The notes under the pieces: generated by a model | Databases searched by the model: none | What the model was told of the DNA's origin: nothing | The model's input: only the letters and a program-made list of their open reading frames with translations | Made by a program: the position numbers and the translations under genes | NCBI GenBank assembly: GCA_963713505.1 | Contig: CAVQMC010000013.1 | Location: 1-64,000 of the forward strand | DNA length: 64,000 nucleotides | Reading direction: 5' to 3' | From: CAVQMC01 sp963713505 | GTDB taxonomy: Bacteria > Bacteroidota > Ignavibacteria > Ignavibacteriales > Ignavibacteriaceae | Part shown: one piece after another, positions 18,744 to 28,619 of the stretch | Layout: each line of letters starts with the position of its first letter | Numbering within the stretch: position 1 is the stretch's first letter

Positions 18744-19454
18744 TTAACTTTCTAACTGGGAATTTATATCGTTAATTTTACTTAGATAATAATCTTTTAA
18801 ATCCGGATTTTTATTTATCAATTTGTTATAAATGTTTTTTGCTTCAATTAATTCCCCTTGAGCAATATAAATTTTCGCTAATGTTTCCGAAACAATCATA
18901 TTATCATCATTATAACTTTCTTCAGGAAAGTCTTTTTCTTCTTCTGAAGTGTTTGCATTTATTTTTGCAGAAGATATTTCCTGCGCAAGCTGTTCCAGTG
19001 ATTTATCTTCTTCTACCGAAGAAACTTCTTCTTCACTATTTTCTAAATTTTCATTAAATAAATCAGGTTCTTTTTTTAGTGTTTCTTCTTCTGCAGGCAA
19101 AAATGGGTTTTTAGTTCTTGTTTCGAAAAGTGATCTTTGTTTACGAATATTTTCTAATTCTTTTAAATAAAACTCTCTGGTTTTGGAAGTATGAATTAAT
19201 TCACTTCCTTTTTCAATTGCTTTTTTTGCTTCTGCATATCGACCTATTAAGATATTGGCTTTACTTAAAATAAAATAAGCAGTTGCATAATTTGGATATA
19301 AATTTAATCCCTGATTTAATATTTCTATTGCTTTGTCGATATTATTTTTTTCGATCTCGTTATTTGCCATTCGTACAAATATTGGAGACAGTTTATTGTA
19401 TTCGTAAATTAAATTAACTTTATTATTAAATATTTCTATACTGCTTTTAGCCAA
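18744..19454 (-). CDS. Tetratricopeptide repeat protein
   Basis: The 236-aa protein lacks a signal peptide. Residues about 23-90 hold two TPR-like helix pairs ('AIEILNQGLNLYPNYATAYF', 'ANILIGRYAEAKKAIEKG'), then comes a long acidic low-complexity linker (about 115-185, Glu/Asp/Ser-rich), and the C-terminus has a further TPR ('ETLAKIYIAQGELIEAKNIY'). This suggests a cytoplasmic scaffold; the partner is unknown. It lies 12 bases downstream of the GT2 gene on the same strand. Confidence 0.82.
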   Translation of the reverse strand: MAKSSIEIFNNKVNLIYEYNKLSPIFVRMANNEIEKNNIDKAIEILNQGLNLYPNYATAYFILSKANILIGRYAEAKKAIEKGSELIHTSKTREFYLKELENIRKQRSLFETRTKNPFLPAEEETLKKEPDLFNENLENSEEEVSSVEEDKSLEQLAQEISSAKINANTSEEEKDFPEESYNDDNMIVSETLAKIYIAQGELIEAKNIYNKLINKNPDLKDYYLSKINDINSQLES

Positions 19455-19466
19455 AATCTTTCCTAT

Positions 19467-20916
19467 TTATTTTGCATATGCATGTTTTATTGATGTAACT
19501 GCGACAAAAGAAAATCCTACAAAAAATAAAATTTGAAAAGGTAAAGCTGCAATTTCTGCAAAGTAAATTGACGAACCAATACCAACTAAACAATAAATTG
19601 CCATGATTGATTCAACAATAACCGAAAGTCCTAATTTTCTTGTAATATACTTATTATTTGACCAGCGGTCTTTTTCGTTTACTACTTTAAATTTGGGAGT
19701 TCTGACAAATTCACTTTTTCTATTTAACAAACCTTCTATTACGGCCCTGCTGTTGTTAACCGCAAAGCCCATACTTCCTGCCATGAATAAAGGAAATAGA
19801 ACTATTTTTTTTCTCCAGTCGGTTCTTATATCTTTTTGTGAATATAAATAAAAAAGAAATGAACTAACAAATGCTAAGACAAAAAGTGAGAGTATTGCAA
19901 AGTAAGCTTCGTGGGAACCTGAATTTTTTATAAAAATTAAAGGTACATTTAAAATTGCTGCAAGAAGAATAAACGGGAAATACAAGGTTATTTGTTAAAT
20001 GAAAAGTAGCCTGTAATTTTACTCTGAGAGGAACACTGGATTTCCAAACAAGGGGTAATATTTTTTTGGCAGTTTCAATTGCACCTTTAGTCCATCTAAA
20101 CTGCTGGGATTTTAAAGCGTTTATTTCCGATGGAAGTTCTGCAGGAGAAGTAAAATCTTTTAAGAATACAAAATGCCAGCCGTTTAATTGTGCACGGTAA
20201 CTTAAATCAAGATCTTCTGTTAAAGTATCTGAATGCCAGTTCCCAGCATCTTCTATGCAAGCTTTTTTCCAAACTCCGCCTGTTCCGTTAAAGTTGATAA
20301 AGAACCCGGCTTTATTTCTAACAGATTGTTCAATCACAAAATGTCCGTCTAATGCTAAAGCCTGTGCTTTTGTTAAAATAGAATAATCACCGTTTATATG
20401 TTCCCATCTTGTTTGAACCATACCAACTTTATCATCGCTGAAAAACGATAAGGTTTTTTTAAGAAAATTTTTATGGGGAATAAAATCTGCATCAAAAATT
20501 GCAATATAATCCCCTTTAGCAATTTTTAATCCTTCTTTAAGCGCTCCGGCTTTGAAACCTTCTCTTGTTCCTCTTCTGATATGAGTAATATCGAATCCAA
20601 GCTTCTTTTTTTCTTCAACAACCTTTGCTGTAATTTCTGTTGTTTCATCGGTCGAATCATCTAATACTTGAATTTCCAATTTATCTTTTGGATAATCTAT
20701 GTCGCAAACAGCATTTATTAATCTTTCCACAACATATAATTCATTATATAACGGAAGTTGTATTGTTACTACATCCTTCGGTTCAAATTTATCTTTGGTC
20801 TTATGGGTTACACTTTTATATTTTCTATGATAATAAAGCATAATAAATCCATGACTGCCGAAAACAAATAAGATGAAAAGTGAAACGAAATACCCTATAA
20901 GAACTACCTCATCCAT
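19467..20916 (-). CDS. Glycosyltransferase family 2, cellulose-synthase-like, frameshifted as read
   Basis: The first part (about 19985-20916) has an N-terminal membrane helix and the processive GT2 motifs 'VQLPLYNE', 'VLDDSTDETTEI', the DxD in 'YIAIFDADFIP', 'TEDLDLSYRAQLNGW' and 'SQQFRWTKGAIE' (QxxRW). The frame breaks near 19983 and the C-terminal membrane segments continue in another frame to 19467 ('YFPFILLAAILNVPLIFIKN', 'AGSMGFAVNNSRAVIEGLL'). Repaired length is about 483 aa. It should polymerise or transfer sugar at the membrane. A one-base change restores the frame, so an assembly error is likely. Confidence 0.88.
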
Positions 20917-20946
20917 TTTAATCTTTCCTTAAAAAGTTAATTTAAT

Positions 20947-21553
20947 CTACCAGCCGGAAACAACATCAAGAAGTATATCTTCGGAAATATTATTTATAGC
21001 GTCACTTATTGCCGAACTTCTTGCAGTTACACCTTTGTCTGCTGCATAATCACCGTAATTTGAAAAACTTTTACTAAAAATAGTCTTATGTTCAACCAGA
21101 TCAGTGTATGTAACCTGAACAGTAATTGTAATTCTTCTTTGAGTGACATTTTCACCGGCTGCAACTACAGCAGGTGCATCATTTCAAAGAAGTTATCACA
21201 CAATTTAACAAAGCATCGGCATTATTTTTATTTGTAACCTGCAGAGTATTATCATCAATAAATTTCTGAGTAAGATTATCAGTCAATAATTCTCTTAAAC
21301 CCGGTTCACCGCTTCCACTTCTGTCATCAGCAGTTGGAATAGCAATGCTTTTTAAATGTGAAGGAACTGATGCTCCCGTAAAAGAATAAGCACAACAGCC
21401 TGTAAAATTAATTGAACTTAATATGATAAACAAGAATATAAAGAAGTGTGATGTTAAGAATATTATTTTGTTTTTTGATTTTGGATGTTTAACTAAATTT
21501 GCTTTCAAAAAAGCCTGGAAAACTGCTAATTTTAACACTTTTTTATATGTCAT
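20947..21553 (-). CDS. LptE-family LPS assembly lipoprotein, frameshifted as read
   Basis: The N-terminal part (21179-21553) ends its hydrophobic signal with 'SSINFTGCCAYSFTGAS', a lipobox-like site at Cys53/54, then 'IAIPTADDRSGSGEPGLREL' and 'TDNLTQKFIDDN', typical of Bacteroidota LptE. The frame breaks near 21178, and the rest continues in another frame as 'DAPAVVAAGENVTQRRITIT' to 'SEDILLDVVSGW' with its stop at 20947. Repaired length is about 200 aa. LptE plugs the LptD translocon in the outer membrane. The start overlaps the sigma-54 activator gene by 11 bases; the signal peptide implies that a start nearer 21470 is possible. Confidence 0.82.
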
Positions 21554-22646
21554 ATTCTTTAATTTTTCTGTAAAGAGTTCTTTCGCTTATTTTAAGCATT
21601 TTTGCAGCATTTCTTTTATTCCCGCCGGTTAATTCTAGTGCATTTTTTATCGCTTCTTTTTCCATTTCATCCAAAGGTAATACTTCATTTGAATTTGCGG
21701 ATTTAGCAGTAGAATAAATTTCGTTTTTTTTATCGTGCATAATTTCTTTAAGTTCAACAAGATCTTTTTTTATTTCAAAAAGCGCACGGTATAAAAGTTC
21801 TCTGTCTACTTCTTCTGGAGATTTTCTTAAATAAACCGGAAGATTCCTAGGTTCCGTTTCAGTTTCATTATATCTTAAAAGTGTTTGGAATGATGCAATA
21901 TCCAATTTGCCGTTTCTATTTAATGCTAAAGCTGTTTCAATTGTATTTTTTAATTCTCTTATATTTCCGGGCCATGGATAGTTTATCAAAATCTCCAAAG
22001 CTTCATTACTAATTCCGGGTCTATTCATATTGTTGTTGTCTGTATAACTATTAATAAAATAATGTATAAGTTCTTCGATGTCTGCTTTTCTTTTTCTTAA
22101 AGGAGGAATGGTTAATGTAACGGCTTTTAATCTGAAATAAAGGTCTTCTCTAAATTTTTTAGAGTTTACTTCTGTCTGTAAATCTTTATTTGTAGCGGCA
22201 ATTATTCTTACATCAACTTTTGTAACTATTTCATCTCCAATTTTCATAAATTCTTTTAATTCAATTGCCCGCAGTAATTTTACCTGGGTGGTCAAAGGCA
22301 TTTCAGCTATTTCATCTAAAAATAAAGTTCCCCCGTCGGCAATTTCAAAATAACCTTTTCTCGACTCAACTGCTCCCGTAAACGAACCTTTTTTATGTCC
22401 GAATAATTCGCTTTCTAAAATACCTTCGGGAATTGCTCCGCAATTTACATTTACCATGGTTTTGTTTTTGCGATCGCTGTAACCGTGAATTGCTCTTGCA
22501 AAAACTTCTTTACCTACACCGCTTTCGCCATAAATCAAAATAGAAATATCGGATTTTGCGACCTGCATTGTTATATCTACAAGATCGTTAATTTCCTTTG
22601 TGTTACCAATTATCCCAAATTCTTTTTTAAATTCTTCTCTTGTCAT
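21543..22646 (-). CDS. Sigma-54-dependent activator without receiver domain
   Basis: The 367-aa protein starts directly with the AAA+ sigma-54 interaction domain: Walker A 'GESGVGKEVFARAIH', the sigma-54 contact loop 'GSFTGA', Walker B 'LFLDEIAEM' and arginine-finger region 'FREDLYFRL'. The C-terminus is a Fis-type helix-turn-helix ('GGNKRNAAKMLKISERTLYR'). No receiver, GAF or PAS domain precedes the ATPase, so activity must be controlled by level, partner protein or not at all. It is directly upstream of lptE with overlap. Targets are unknown. Confidence 0.94.
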   Translation of the reverse strand: MTREEFKKEFGIIGNTKEINDLVDITMQVAKSDISILIYGESGVGKEVFARAIHGYSDRKNKTMVNVNCGAIPEGILESELFGHKKGSFTGAVESRKGYFEIADGGTLFLDEIAEMPLTTQVKLLRAIELKEFMKIGDEIVTKVDVRIIAATNKDLQTEVNSKKFREDLYFRLKAVTLTIPPLRKRKADIEELIHYFINSYTDNNNMNRPGISNEALEILINYPWPGNIRELKNTIETALALNRNGKLDIASFQTLLRYNETETEPRNLPVYLRKSPEEVDRELLYRALFEIKKDLVELKEIMHDKKNEIYSTAKSANSNEVLPLDEMEKEAIKNALELTGGNKRNAAKMLKISERTLYRKIKEYDI

Positions 22647-22858
22647 TTAAAATAAGATTGTTTTTTTACCAAAATTCAAATAATTTATTAAATAATGACT
22701 AATTAATATATTATTTTTTTAATCGTTATTAAAGATAAGAATTATAATTCCATACAAACAGAATTATGTAAAAATTATTGAATTAAATAGAAATGTAATT
22801 TACTTCAACTGAACTGAAATGATCGTGTTGTATAAATTAGATATTTAGTGTACAATTT

Positions 22859-23597
22859 TTAATTTTCTATACTGACTACTCTGCCTTCAAGTTTAAATTC
22901 TTTATTGATAACTTGTAAAAAGTTTTGAGCCTCTTCCACATTTTCGAATCTTCCTACATAAACAACATGAAAAGTAGTTCCGGCAATATTTTTTTCTTTT
23001 ATCTCGGAATAAAAACCTGAATCTTTAAAATCTTTATTTAAATCTGCGGCATTAGATTCATTACTGAAAGCTCCGGCTTGAATAGTATATAAATATTTTG
23101 CAGCTGAAGGTTGTTTCTGTTCATTATTTTTTTGTGAAGAAGAATCATTATTATTATTGACTTCAGAATCATCCTCATCTTTAGTTGGAATATTTCTTTC
23201 TGCAATTTTAATATAAGGAGATGAAGGATAATCAACCTTAAGACGATTTAAATATTGAGAGGCAGTGTTATACAATCCCAAAGCATAATAATAGGAATAA
23301 ATTCTGTACAACGCTGCGTCCGCATATTTGCTTCCAGGATATTTATCTAGTATTTCTTTATAAATTGCAACTGCGTCTTGAGCATTTTCGGTCAACACTC
23401 CATCTAAAAACATAACAGATGGATCATCGGGATGATCCTTTTTTAAATCCTTTTAAAGCCGATACTGCAGCTTCTTTTTTCCCGCTTTCAATTTGTTTTA
23501 AGTAAGGTACAATATTTACCTCTTGCGAAAAGATTTTCGAAGGCAGAAATAAACAAAAAAGAATGGTTACTATAAAAAAGAGTTTTGTCTTTAGCAT
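22859..23597 (-). CDS. TPR and SPOR-domain envelope protein, frameshifted as read
   Basis: Translation begins at 23597 with a signal peptide (LKTKLFFIVTILFCLFLPS, then KIFSQE), but the frame closes after 'KKEAAVSALKG'. The protein continues one frame over from 'DLKKDHPDDPSVMFLDG' to 22859. The shift near 23448 lies just before an A6 homopolymer. The body has a YbgF-like TPR ('AVAIYKEILDKYPGSKYADA') and a C-terminal SPOR domain beginning 'YLYTIQAGAFSNESNAADLN'. SPOR domains bind denuded peptidoglycan at division sites. Repaired length is about 245 aa. Confidence 0.85.
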
Positions 23598-23632
23598 TTT
23601 TTTCTCGTGTGGAGTTAGAGCTTTAATAAATT

Positions 23633-24979
23633 TTATGCCGATAGAACAATATTATCTTCGGCAGGATTTACAAATTCCTCAAAATCGCCAAATAAAGTGG
23701 CATTGGTAGCCCTGTTTATTTTAACCTTAATATAATCCCCTTTATTTATTTTTTCATTAAAAGGAATGATAACAACTTTATTTGTGTCGGTTCTACCGGA
23801 TAAAAATTCATTCGATTTTCTGCTGAAACCTTCGATTAAAGCTATTTCATTTGTACCGACTAATTCCTGGTTTTTTTCAAAGGAAATAGATTGCTGTAAT
23901 TCAATAATTTCTTGAAGTCTTTTTGTTTTAACTTCATCTTTTACATCGTCATCCATTTTATATGCTTTAGTTCCTTCGCGTGCAGAATATTTAAACATAT
24001 AAGCGCCGTCATATTTTACCTGACGCATAATATCCAAAGTCATTACATGATCTTCATAAGTTTCAGTAGGAAATCCGGAAATAATATCAGTAGAAAAACT
24101 TACACCGGGAATAATCTGTCTGGCTTTTTCAATTAAAGATAAATAATGTTCAATTGTATAAGTTCTGTTCATCAATTTTAAAATTCTATTTGATCCGGAT
24201 TGAACAGGTAAATGAATATAGTTACATATATTATGGTTCTCTGCAATTGTATATAATAATTTATCTGACAAATCCTGCGGATGAGAAGTTGTAAATCTTA
24301 TTCTAATTGATCTATCAACGGCAGCGCTCGCAGCAAGTAAATCTGCAAAATCATAATTATTATCTTTATAAGAATTTACATTTTGCCCTAGAAGAGATAC
24401 TTCTTTAAATCCTCTTTTGGAAAGCTGAGCTATCTCCTTAACAATAGAGTCTAAAGTTCTGCTTCTTTCTCTTCCGCGTGTAAACGGGACAACACAAAAA
24501 GTACAGAATTTATCGCAGCCGCGCATAACGGAAATCCAGGCAGAAAGTCCGTCTTCTCTATATGGAATTATATCATCATAAGTTTCAGTTTTTGATAATC
24601 TTACGCCAATTCCTTTTTCTCCGTTAAATGCAACATCAATTAATTCCGGTAGTTTTCTATATTCATCAGGTCCGACGACAATATCAACAATCTTTTTTTC
24701 ATCGATTAAATCTTTTCTTAACCTTTCCGCCATACATCCCAAAACACCTAGAACAAGATTCGGATTTGTATCTTTAATATTCTTTAAATTTCCCAATCTT
24801 CCATAAATTCTATTTTCAGCATTTTCTCTTATACTGCATGTATTTAAAAATATCACATCTGCATTTTCAGGTTTATCTGTAACTTGATAGCCTTTATTTT
24901 TTAAAATGCCCAGAACAATTTCCGTATCCGCCAAATTCATCTGACAGCCATAAGTTTCTATATATACATTATTTTTCAT
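23633..24979 (-). CDS. miaB: tRNA-2-methylthio-N6-dimethylallyladenosine synthase MiaB
   Basis: A radical-SAM methylthiotransferase acting on A37 of tRNAs after isopentenylation. The N-terminal cluster cysteines are in 'YGCQMNLADTE', 'FLNTCSIRENAENR' and 'GCMAERL'; the radical-SAM site is 'GCDKFCTFCVVP'. 'RFTTSHPQDLSDKLL' and 'HLPVQSGSNRILKLMNRTYT' are the usual MiaB blocks, and a TRAM domain ends the protein. At 448 aa the gene is full length. It is a paralogue of the rimO gene at 12663-13962. Confidence 0.97.
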   Translation of the reverse strand: MKNNVYIETYGCQMNLADTEIVLGILKNKGYQVTDKPENADVIFLNTCSIRENAENRIYGRLGNLKNIKDTNPNLVLGVLGCMAERLRKDLIDEKKIVDIVVGPDEYRKLPELIDVAFNGEKGIGVRLSKTETYDDIIPYREDGLSAWISVMRGCDKFCTFCVVPFTRGRERSRTLDSIVKEIAQLSKRGFKEVSLLGQNVNSYKDNNYDFADLLAASAAVDRSIRIRFTTSHPQDLSDKLLYTIAENHNICNYIHLPVQSGSNRILKLMNRTYTIEHYLSLIEKARQIIPGVSFSTDIISGFPTETYEDHVMTLDIMRQVKYDGAYMFKYSAREGTKAYKMDDDVKDEVKTKRLQEIIELQQSISFEKNQELVGTNEIALIEGFSRKSNEFLSGRTDTNKVVIIPFNEKINKGDYIKVKINRATNATLFGDFEEFVNPAEDNIVLSA

Positions 24980-25086
24980 AATTCTTTCAATTTTTATTCA
25001 AATATAAAGTATAAACTATTACTGTTCAATGAAATAATCCAACATTATTTCACTAATAAAATCTAATATGTTTCGCTTTTATTGAA

Positions 25087-25242
25087 TTAGAAGTGTGTGA
25101 GGGAATATAAAATCAAATTAAAAACTGCAAATGCAAGGGTTCCCAAGATTATAAATAAAATCTTTTGAATTTTCTTTTTTCTTCTAATCACTTCGCCGCC
25201 AAGTGATTTTCTTTCTCTATCAGACTTTACAAATCCAAACAT
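25087..25242 (-). CDS. Small single-span membrane protein (51 aa), hypothetical
   Basis: A short reading frame begins MFGFVKSDRERKSLGGEVIR, has a lysine/arginine-rich patch (RRKKKIQK, residues 20-27) and then one hydrophobic segment of about 20 residues (28-48) ending LYSLTHF. Positive charges before a single helix fit an inner membrane protein with its N-terminus inside. I do not recognise it. Support is the codon-like composition and the membrane topology, so it is moderately likely to be real. Confidence 0.5.
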   Translation of the reverse strand: MFGFVKSDRERKSLGGEVIRRKKKIQKILFIILGTLAFAVFNLILYSLTHF

Positions 25243-25328
25243 ATTCGCAAATCAATAAAAATGTTAATAATTAATGAATTTATGCTTATTAATATAATCG
25301 AAGAAAATTCGATTTTATTAAATTAATA

Positions 25329-25364
25329 CAAAAAAAGCGAAGCCTTAATTTAATAAGACTTCGC
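25329..25364 (-). terminator. Intrinsic terminator of the first type IX cargo gene
   Basis: The arms GCGAAG (25337-25342) and CTTCGC (25359-25364) pair, extended after one mismatch by CTTA/TAAG. On the minus strand the hairpin is followed by a run of T (seven A on the plus strand at 25330-25336). It lies 24 bases after the stop of the gene ending at 25388. Confidence 0.8.
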
Positions 25365-25387
25365 CAATTTTGCTTAAAAAATTAGGA

Positions 25388-26592
25388 CTATTTGAGGAGA
25401 ATCATCTTTTTGGTTTTAACATAATTACCGGATTTTAAGCGATAATAATAAATTCCGCTTGCTAAGTTTGATGCATTAAATTTAATATTATATTCCCCTG
25501 CTTTTTCATTTCGATTAACAAGATTTTTAACTTTTTGACCAAGAAGATTATATACTGTCAGATTTACATTTTCATTCTTTGGTATTGAATATTCAATTGT
25601 TGTAGTTGGATTAAAAGGATTTGGATAATTTTGTTTTAACGAAAATTGTAGAGGTACGTTTACGTAAACCTCAACTTCTTTGGAATATCTGAATTTGCCG
25701 TCAAAGTCAGTTTGCTTTATTCTGTAAGAATATTTTCCATTTGCAATTTTTGAATCAGTAAATGAATAATGCTGAGGATTTGTTGTTGTTCCAGAGCCTT
25801 GTATAAATCCAACTTTATCAAAATTTCCATTTCCGGATTTTCTTTGAACTTCGAATCCTTTGTTGTTGGTTTCAGTTGCAGTAGACCAATTAAGAACAAC
25901 TTTATCGTTATTGGTATTTGCATTGAATGCTGTAAATTCAACCGGAGTTACGTATTGACCCATGACCTGAACATTATCAACGGCCCACCAATAATCGCGT
26001 CCAGGCTGAATAACTTCAAAAATTATTTGAAATGTATGACCGGCAACTAAGTTAGAAATATCGAAAGATTCATGTTGATCTGGAGCGCTAATCCCTTCCC
26101 AGCTAACTAAGGTGGTATAGGTTGATCCGCTGTCAGTACTAATATATACATAAGCATCATCATATTGATTAAATATTTCCCAGTCTTGATCCCATTCTAA
26201 AGTCACGGTTGTATAATTAGTAGCATCAATAGGAGTTGTAAGTTTAGAAGTCGATTCTGTAACAGTATAAGGTCCGCAAGCATTTGCATTTGCAGACATC
26301 ACAAGCCCTGATGCATTTGTCGAATCTAAATTGTAATCTTGATATCCATGATCACAATTCCATACACAAGATAATCCACCACCATCATTTGTAATGGTCC
26401 AGTTACTGCATCCCCCGGAAAAGTTATCAAAAAATAGAGTATCATTGAACTACATTAGGATTCTCTTCATCAGTTTGTAAATCGTTTAAATTATTTTGCC
26501 ATTATCCGGTCCTAGTGTAAATTCCCACTAGCGTAAATTGGTATTAAAAATAGAATTAAAAACATTGACAAAAAAATAAATCTATACATCAT
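25388..26592 (-). CDS. Type IX secretion cargo protein (type A sorting domain), frameshifted as read
   Basis: The start at 26592 follows a GGAGGTAT ribosome-binding site and encodes a signal peptide (MYRFIFLSMFLILFLIPIYA). The frame closes shortly after, and the gene resumes near 26440 with 'DNFSGGCSNWTITNDGGG' and runs open to 25388. More than one shift between about 26440 and 26520 is needed. The mature part has a MAM/jelly-roll-like domain ('TTVTLEWDQDWEIF', 'WWAVDNVQVMGQY') and ends with the sorting domain ('QNYPNPFNPTTTIEYSI', 'GIYYYRLKSGNYVKTKKM'). It should be exported through the type IX system. The middle shift region may be assembly error or decay. Confidence 0.8.
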
Positions 26593-26934
26593 ATACCTCC
26601 AATAAATTTAGAAAGATATTTTTCAGTGTTCTAATTTTTATAGAAAGTATAAATAAAAGATTATTTAGTAATCACGGTTTTGTGACATCTTTTGATTAAA
26701 CGGTGATTATAAACAAAAATCAAATTAAAATTTTTAATATATAAACTTAATTTAATATAGCGGAAAGTATTTAAATCTCACATAAAAGTAATTATCAGAT
26801 AATTTAAGAAACTCAAAAAAAAATTAAATTTTTTAAGCTTATATACTTAACAATTTAAAATAAAAAACCTTCGAGATTATCTGCTGCAATCAAACAACAA
26901 ACCTCGAAGGTTATTAAAAGAAAGTTATTTCGAT
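26593..26934. other. Intergenic region upstream of the first type IX cargo gene
   Basis: A 342-base AT-rich gap between two minus-strand genes. It holds the terminator of the downstream-numbered cupredoxin gene (26858-26912) and presumably the promoter of the gene starting at 26592. No other structure or reading frame convinced me. Confidence 0.5.
26858..26912 (-). terminator. Intrinsic terminator of the cupredoxin gene
   Basis: A perfect 10-base stem, AACCTTCGAG (26866-26875) with CTCGAAGGTT (26903-26912), closes a 27-base loop. On the minus strand it is followed by TTTTTATTTT. It begins 22 bases after the stop codon of the gene ending at 26935. Confidence 0.8.
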
Positions 26935-28470
26935 TTATTTCATCAACAACATTTTCTTAACCATTACATTATTATTGGATTCTAATCTGTAATAGTAAAC
27001 GCCGCTTGATAATTTTGAAGCATCAAAAGCAATGTGATATGCACCTGCTTTTTGATTACCTTTAACTAAACTGGCAACTTTCTGACCTAAAAGGTTATAT
27101 ACTGCTAAACTAACAATTCCATCTTTAGCAATAGAATAATTAATAGTGGTGCTGGGGTTAAACGGGTTTGGATAATTCTGAGATAATTCAAATTTAGCAG
27201 GAACAGAAATATCAGCATTAACAACATTAGAATATTTATAAGTTCCGTTAAAATCGATTTGTTTTAACCTGTAAGCGTATTTTCCTTCATTCAAATTATT
27301 GTCGGTATAGCTGTAATTATTTTCTTCTGTGGTTGTACCTTTTCCTTGAACAAAACCGATTTTATTCCATGAAGAATTTGAATTAATATCTTTTCTTTCA
27401 ACTTCAAAACCTGAGTTGTTAATTTCAGTTTTTGTTACCCAATTCAATGTAACACTATTTCCGTTCGTAACTGCAGCAAAAGATGATAATTCAACAGGAA
27501 GCACATCTGACCATGTTGTTCCAATTCTAATACCATCAACAATTAAATCCTGGCTTGAACTATATTTTCTAAAAGAAATTGCTCCCGGGTCAATATCGGT
27601 TGTACCAGAGTTAACAATAGGTCCGATTGTTGGTGTAGAAGGTTCAATATTCGGGAAACTTCCGTCAAAGACATATAAACTAACTTCATCATCACCAGTA
27701 CTAGCATTAATCGTATATTTAAGTACTAAAAGATAAGTTGTACCTAGTACATATGAATTAGTAGTAACAACCGGTGTTTCGGTTGCAAAAGCTAAACCAA
27801 ATTCAAGATTCGGATTAGTGCCTTCTAAATATAATCTGCCTCTGTAATCAAAACCATATGGATTGGTAGCAAAATGTAAAAAATATCCGTTAGGGTTATC
27901 AGTTACATTAACCATGAAAGCAGCGTAAACTGACCCTGATGTTTGAGTATCAAACAATCTGTGGTCATCTTCGCTATTTCCAAACAATAAAGCTGCATTT
28001 CCAATTCCAGATGAAAGATAGCCAGGGAAAGTTAATCCACCGTCATTAACGGTAATTGGATTAGTTCCGCCTGCACTATGTGCAACCCAGCCGTGCATTG
28101 TTATATTGTCATTAGCTGGAAAATCAAAATCTTCAACGAATGGTAAAGGTACCGAAGTAGAAAAAGATGCAATCATTAAAGTTGGGTGTACTAAACAATG
28201 ATATTCATATACACCAGGAACTGTGATAACATATGAAAATGTATCACCCACTCCAGTAAAAGAATAATTCCAGGTTGCTGCTCCGGCAGGAACACTTGTT
28301 GATGTTGTTGTGTGTGTTCCTTCAACTAATGTCCATGTAACAGTATCACCAACAGCAGCATCAAAAGATACAGGCGTAAAAGCGAAATTTGTTACATCTA
28401 CATTAATTGTTGTAGCTTTAATAGTTGTAAGAAAAGTAAAAAACAGAAAAAGTAAAGCGATTTTTTTCAT
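26935..28470 (-). CDS. Secreted cupredoxin with type IX sorting domain
   Basis: A signal peptide (residues 1-20) is followed by a plastocyanin-like domain (about 21-108). A complete type 1 copper site can be read: His53 in 'EGTHTTT', Cys92, His95 and Met99 in 'YHCLVHPTLM'. Next is a beta-sandwich domain of about 230 residues ('PFVEDFDFPANDNITMHGW' onward) resembling carbohydrate-binding or LamG-like folds. The C-terminal 80-90 residues carry 'QNYPNPFNPSTTINYSI' and 'GVYYYRLESNNNVMVKKM', the type A sorting signal. The 511-aa protein is likely a cell-surface or released copper protein. An electron-transfer role is plausible but has no visible partner. Confidence 0.92.
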   Translation of the reverse strand: MKKIALLFLFFTFLTTIKATTINVDVTNFAFTPVSFDAAVGDTVTWTLVEGTHTTTSTSVPAGAATWNYSFTGVGDTFSYVITVPGVYEYHCLVHPTLMIASFSTSVPLPFVEDFDFPANDNITMHGWVAHSAGGTNPITVNDGGLTFPGYLSSGIGNAALLFGNSEDDHRLFDTQTSGSVYAAFMVNVTDNPNGYFLHFATNPYGFDYRGRLYLEGTNPNLEFGLAFATETPVVTTNSYVLGTTYLLVLKYTINASTGDDEVSLYVFDGSFPNIEPSTPTIGPIVNSGTTDIDPGAISFRKYSSSQDLIVDGIRIGTTWSDVLPVELSSFAAVTNGNSVTLNWVTKTEINNSGFEVERKDINSNSSWNKIGFVQGKGTTTEENNYSYTDNNLNEGKYAYRLKQIDFNGTYKYSNVVNADISVPAKFELSQNYPNPFNPSTTINYSIAKDGIVSLAVYNLLGQKVASLVKGNQKAGAYHIAFDASKLSSGVYYYRLESNNNVMVKKMLLMK

Positions 28471-28619
28471 AGATACTCCTTTAAATTAGGTAGGTTTTAT
28501 TACATTCTAAAGATAATAAGTATTTTCAAATAAAGCATCCTTTTTTCATTAAATTAAGATTAAGAAATAATTTTTCCAAAATTTCTTGATTTTTTAAATT
28601 AACTTATAAGCACAAAAAA

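Larger units (their letters stand above)
24980..25387. other. Intergenic stretch with one small ORF and one terminator
   Basis: This 408-base gap between miaB and the first type IX cargo gene contains a 51-codon ORF (25087-25242) and a terminator hairpin (25329-25364), both on the minus strand and listed separately. The rest is AT-rich. I see no RNA gene or clear promoter in it. Confidence 0.6.
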
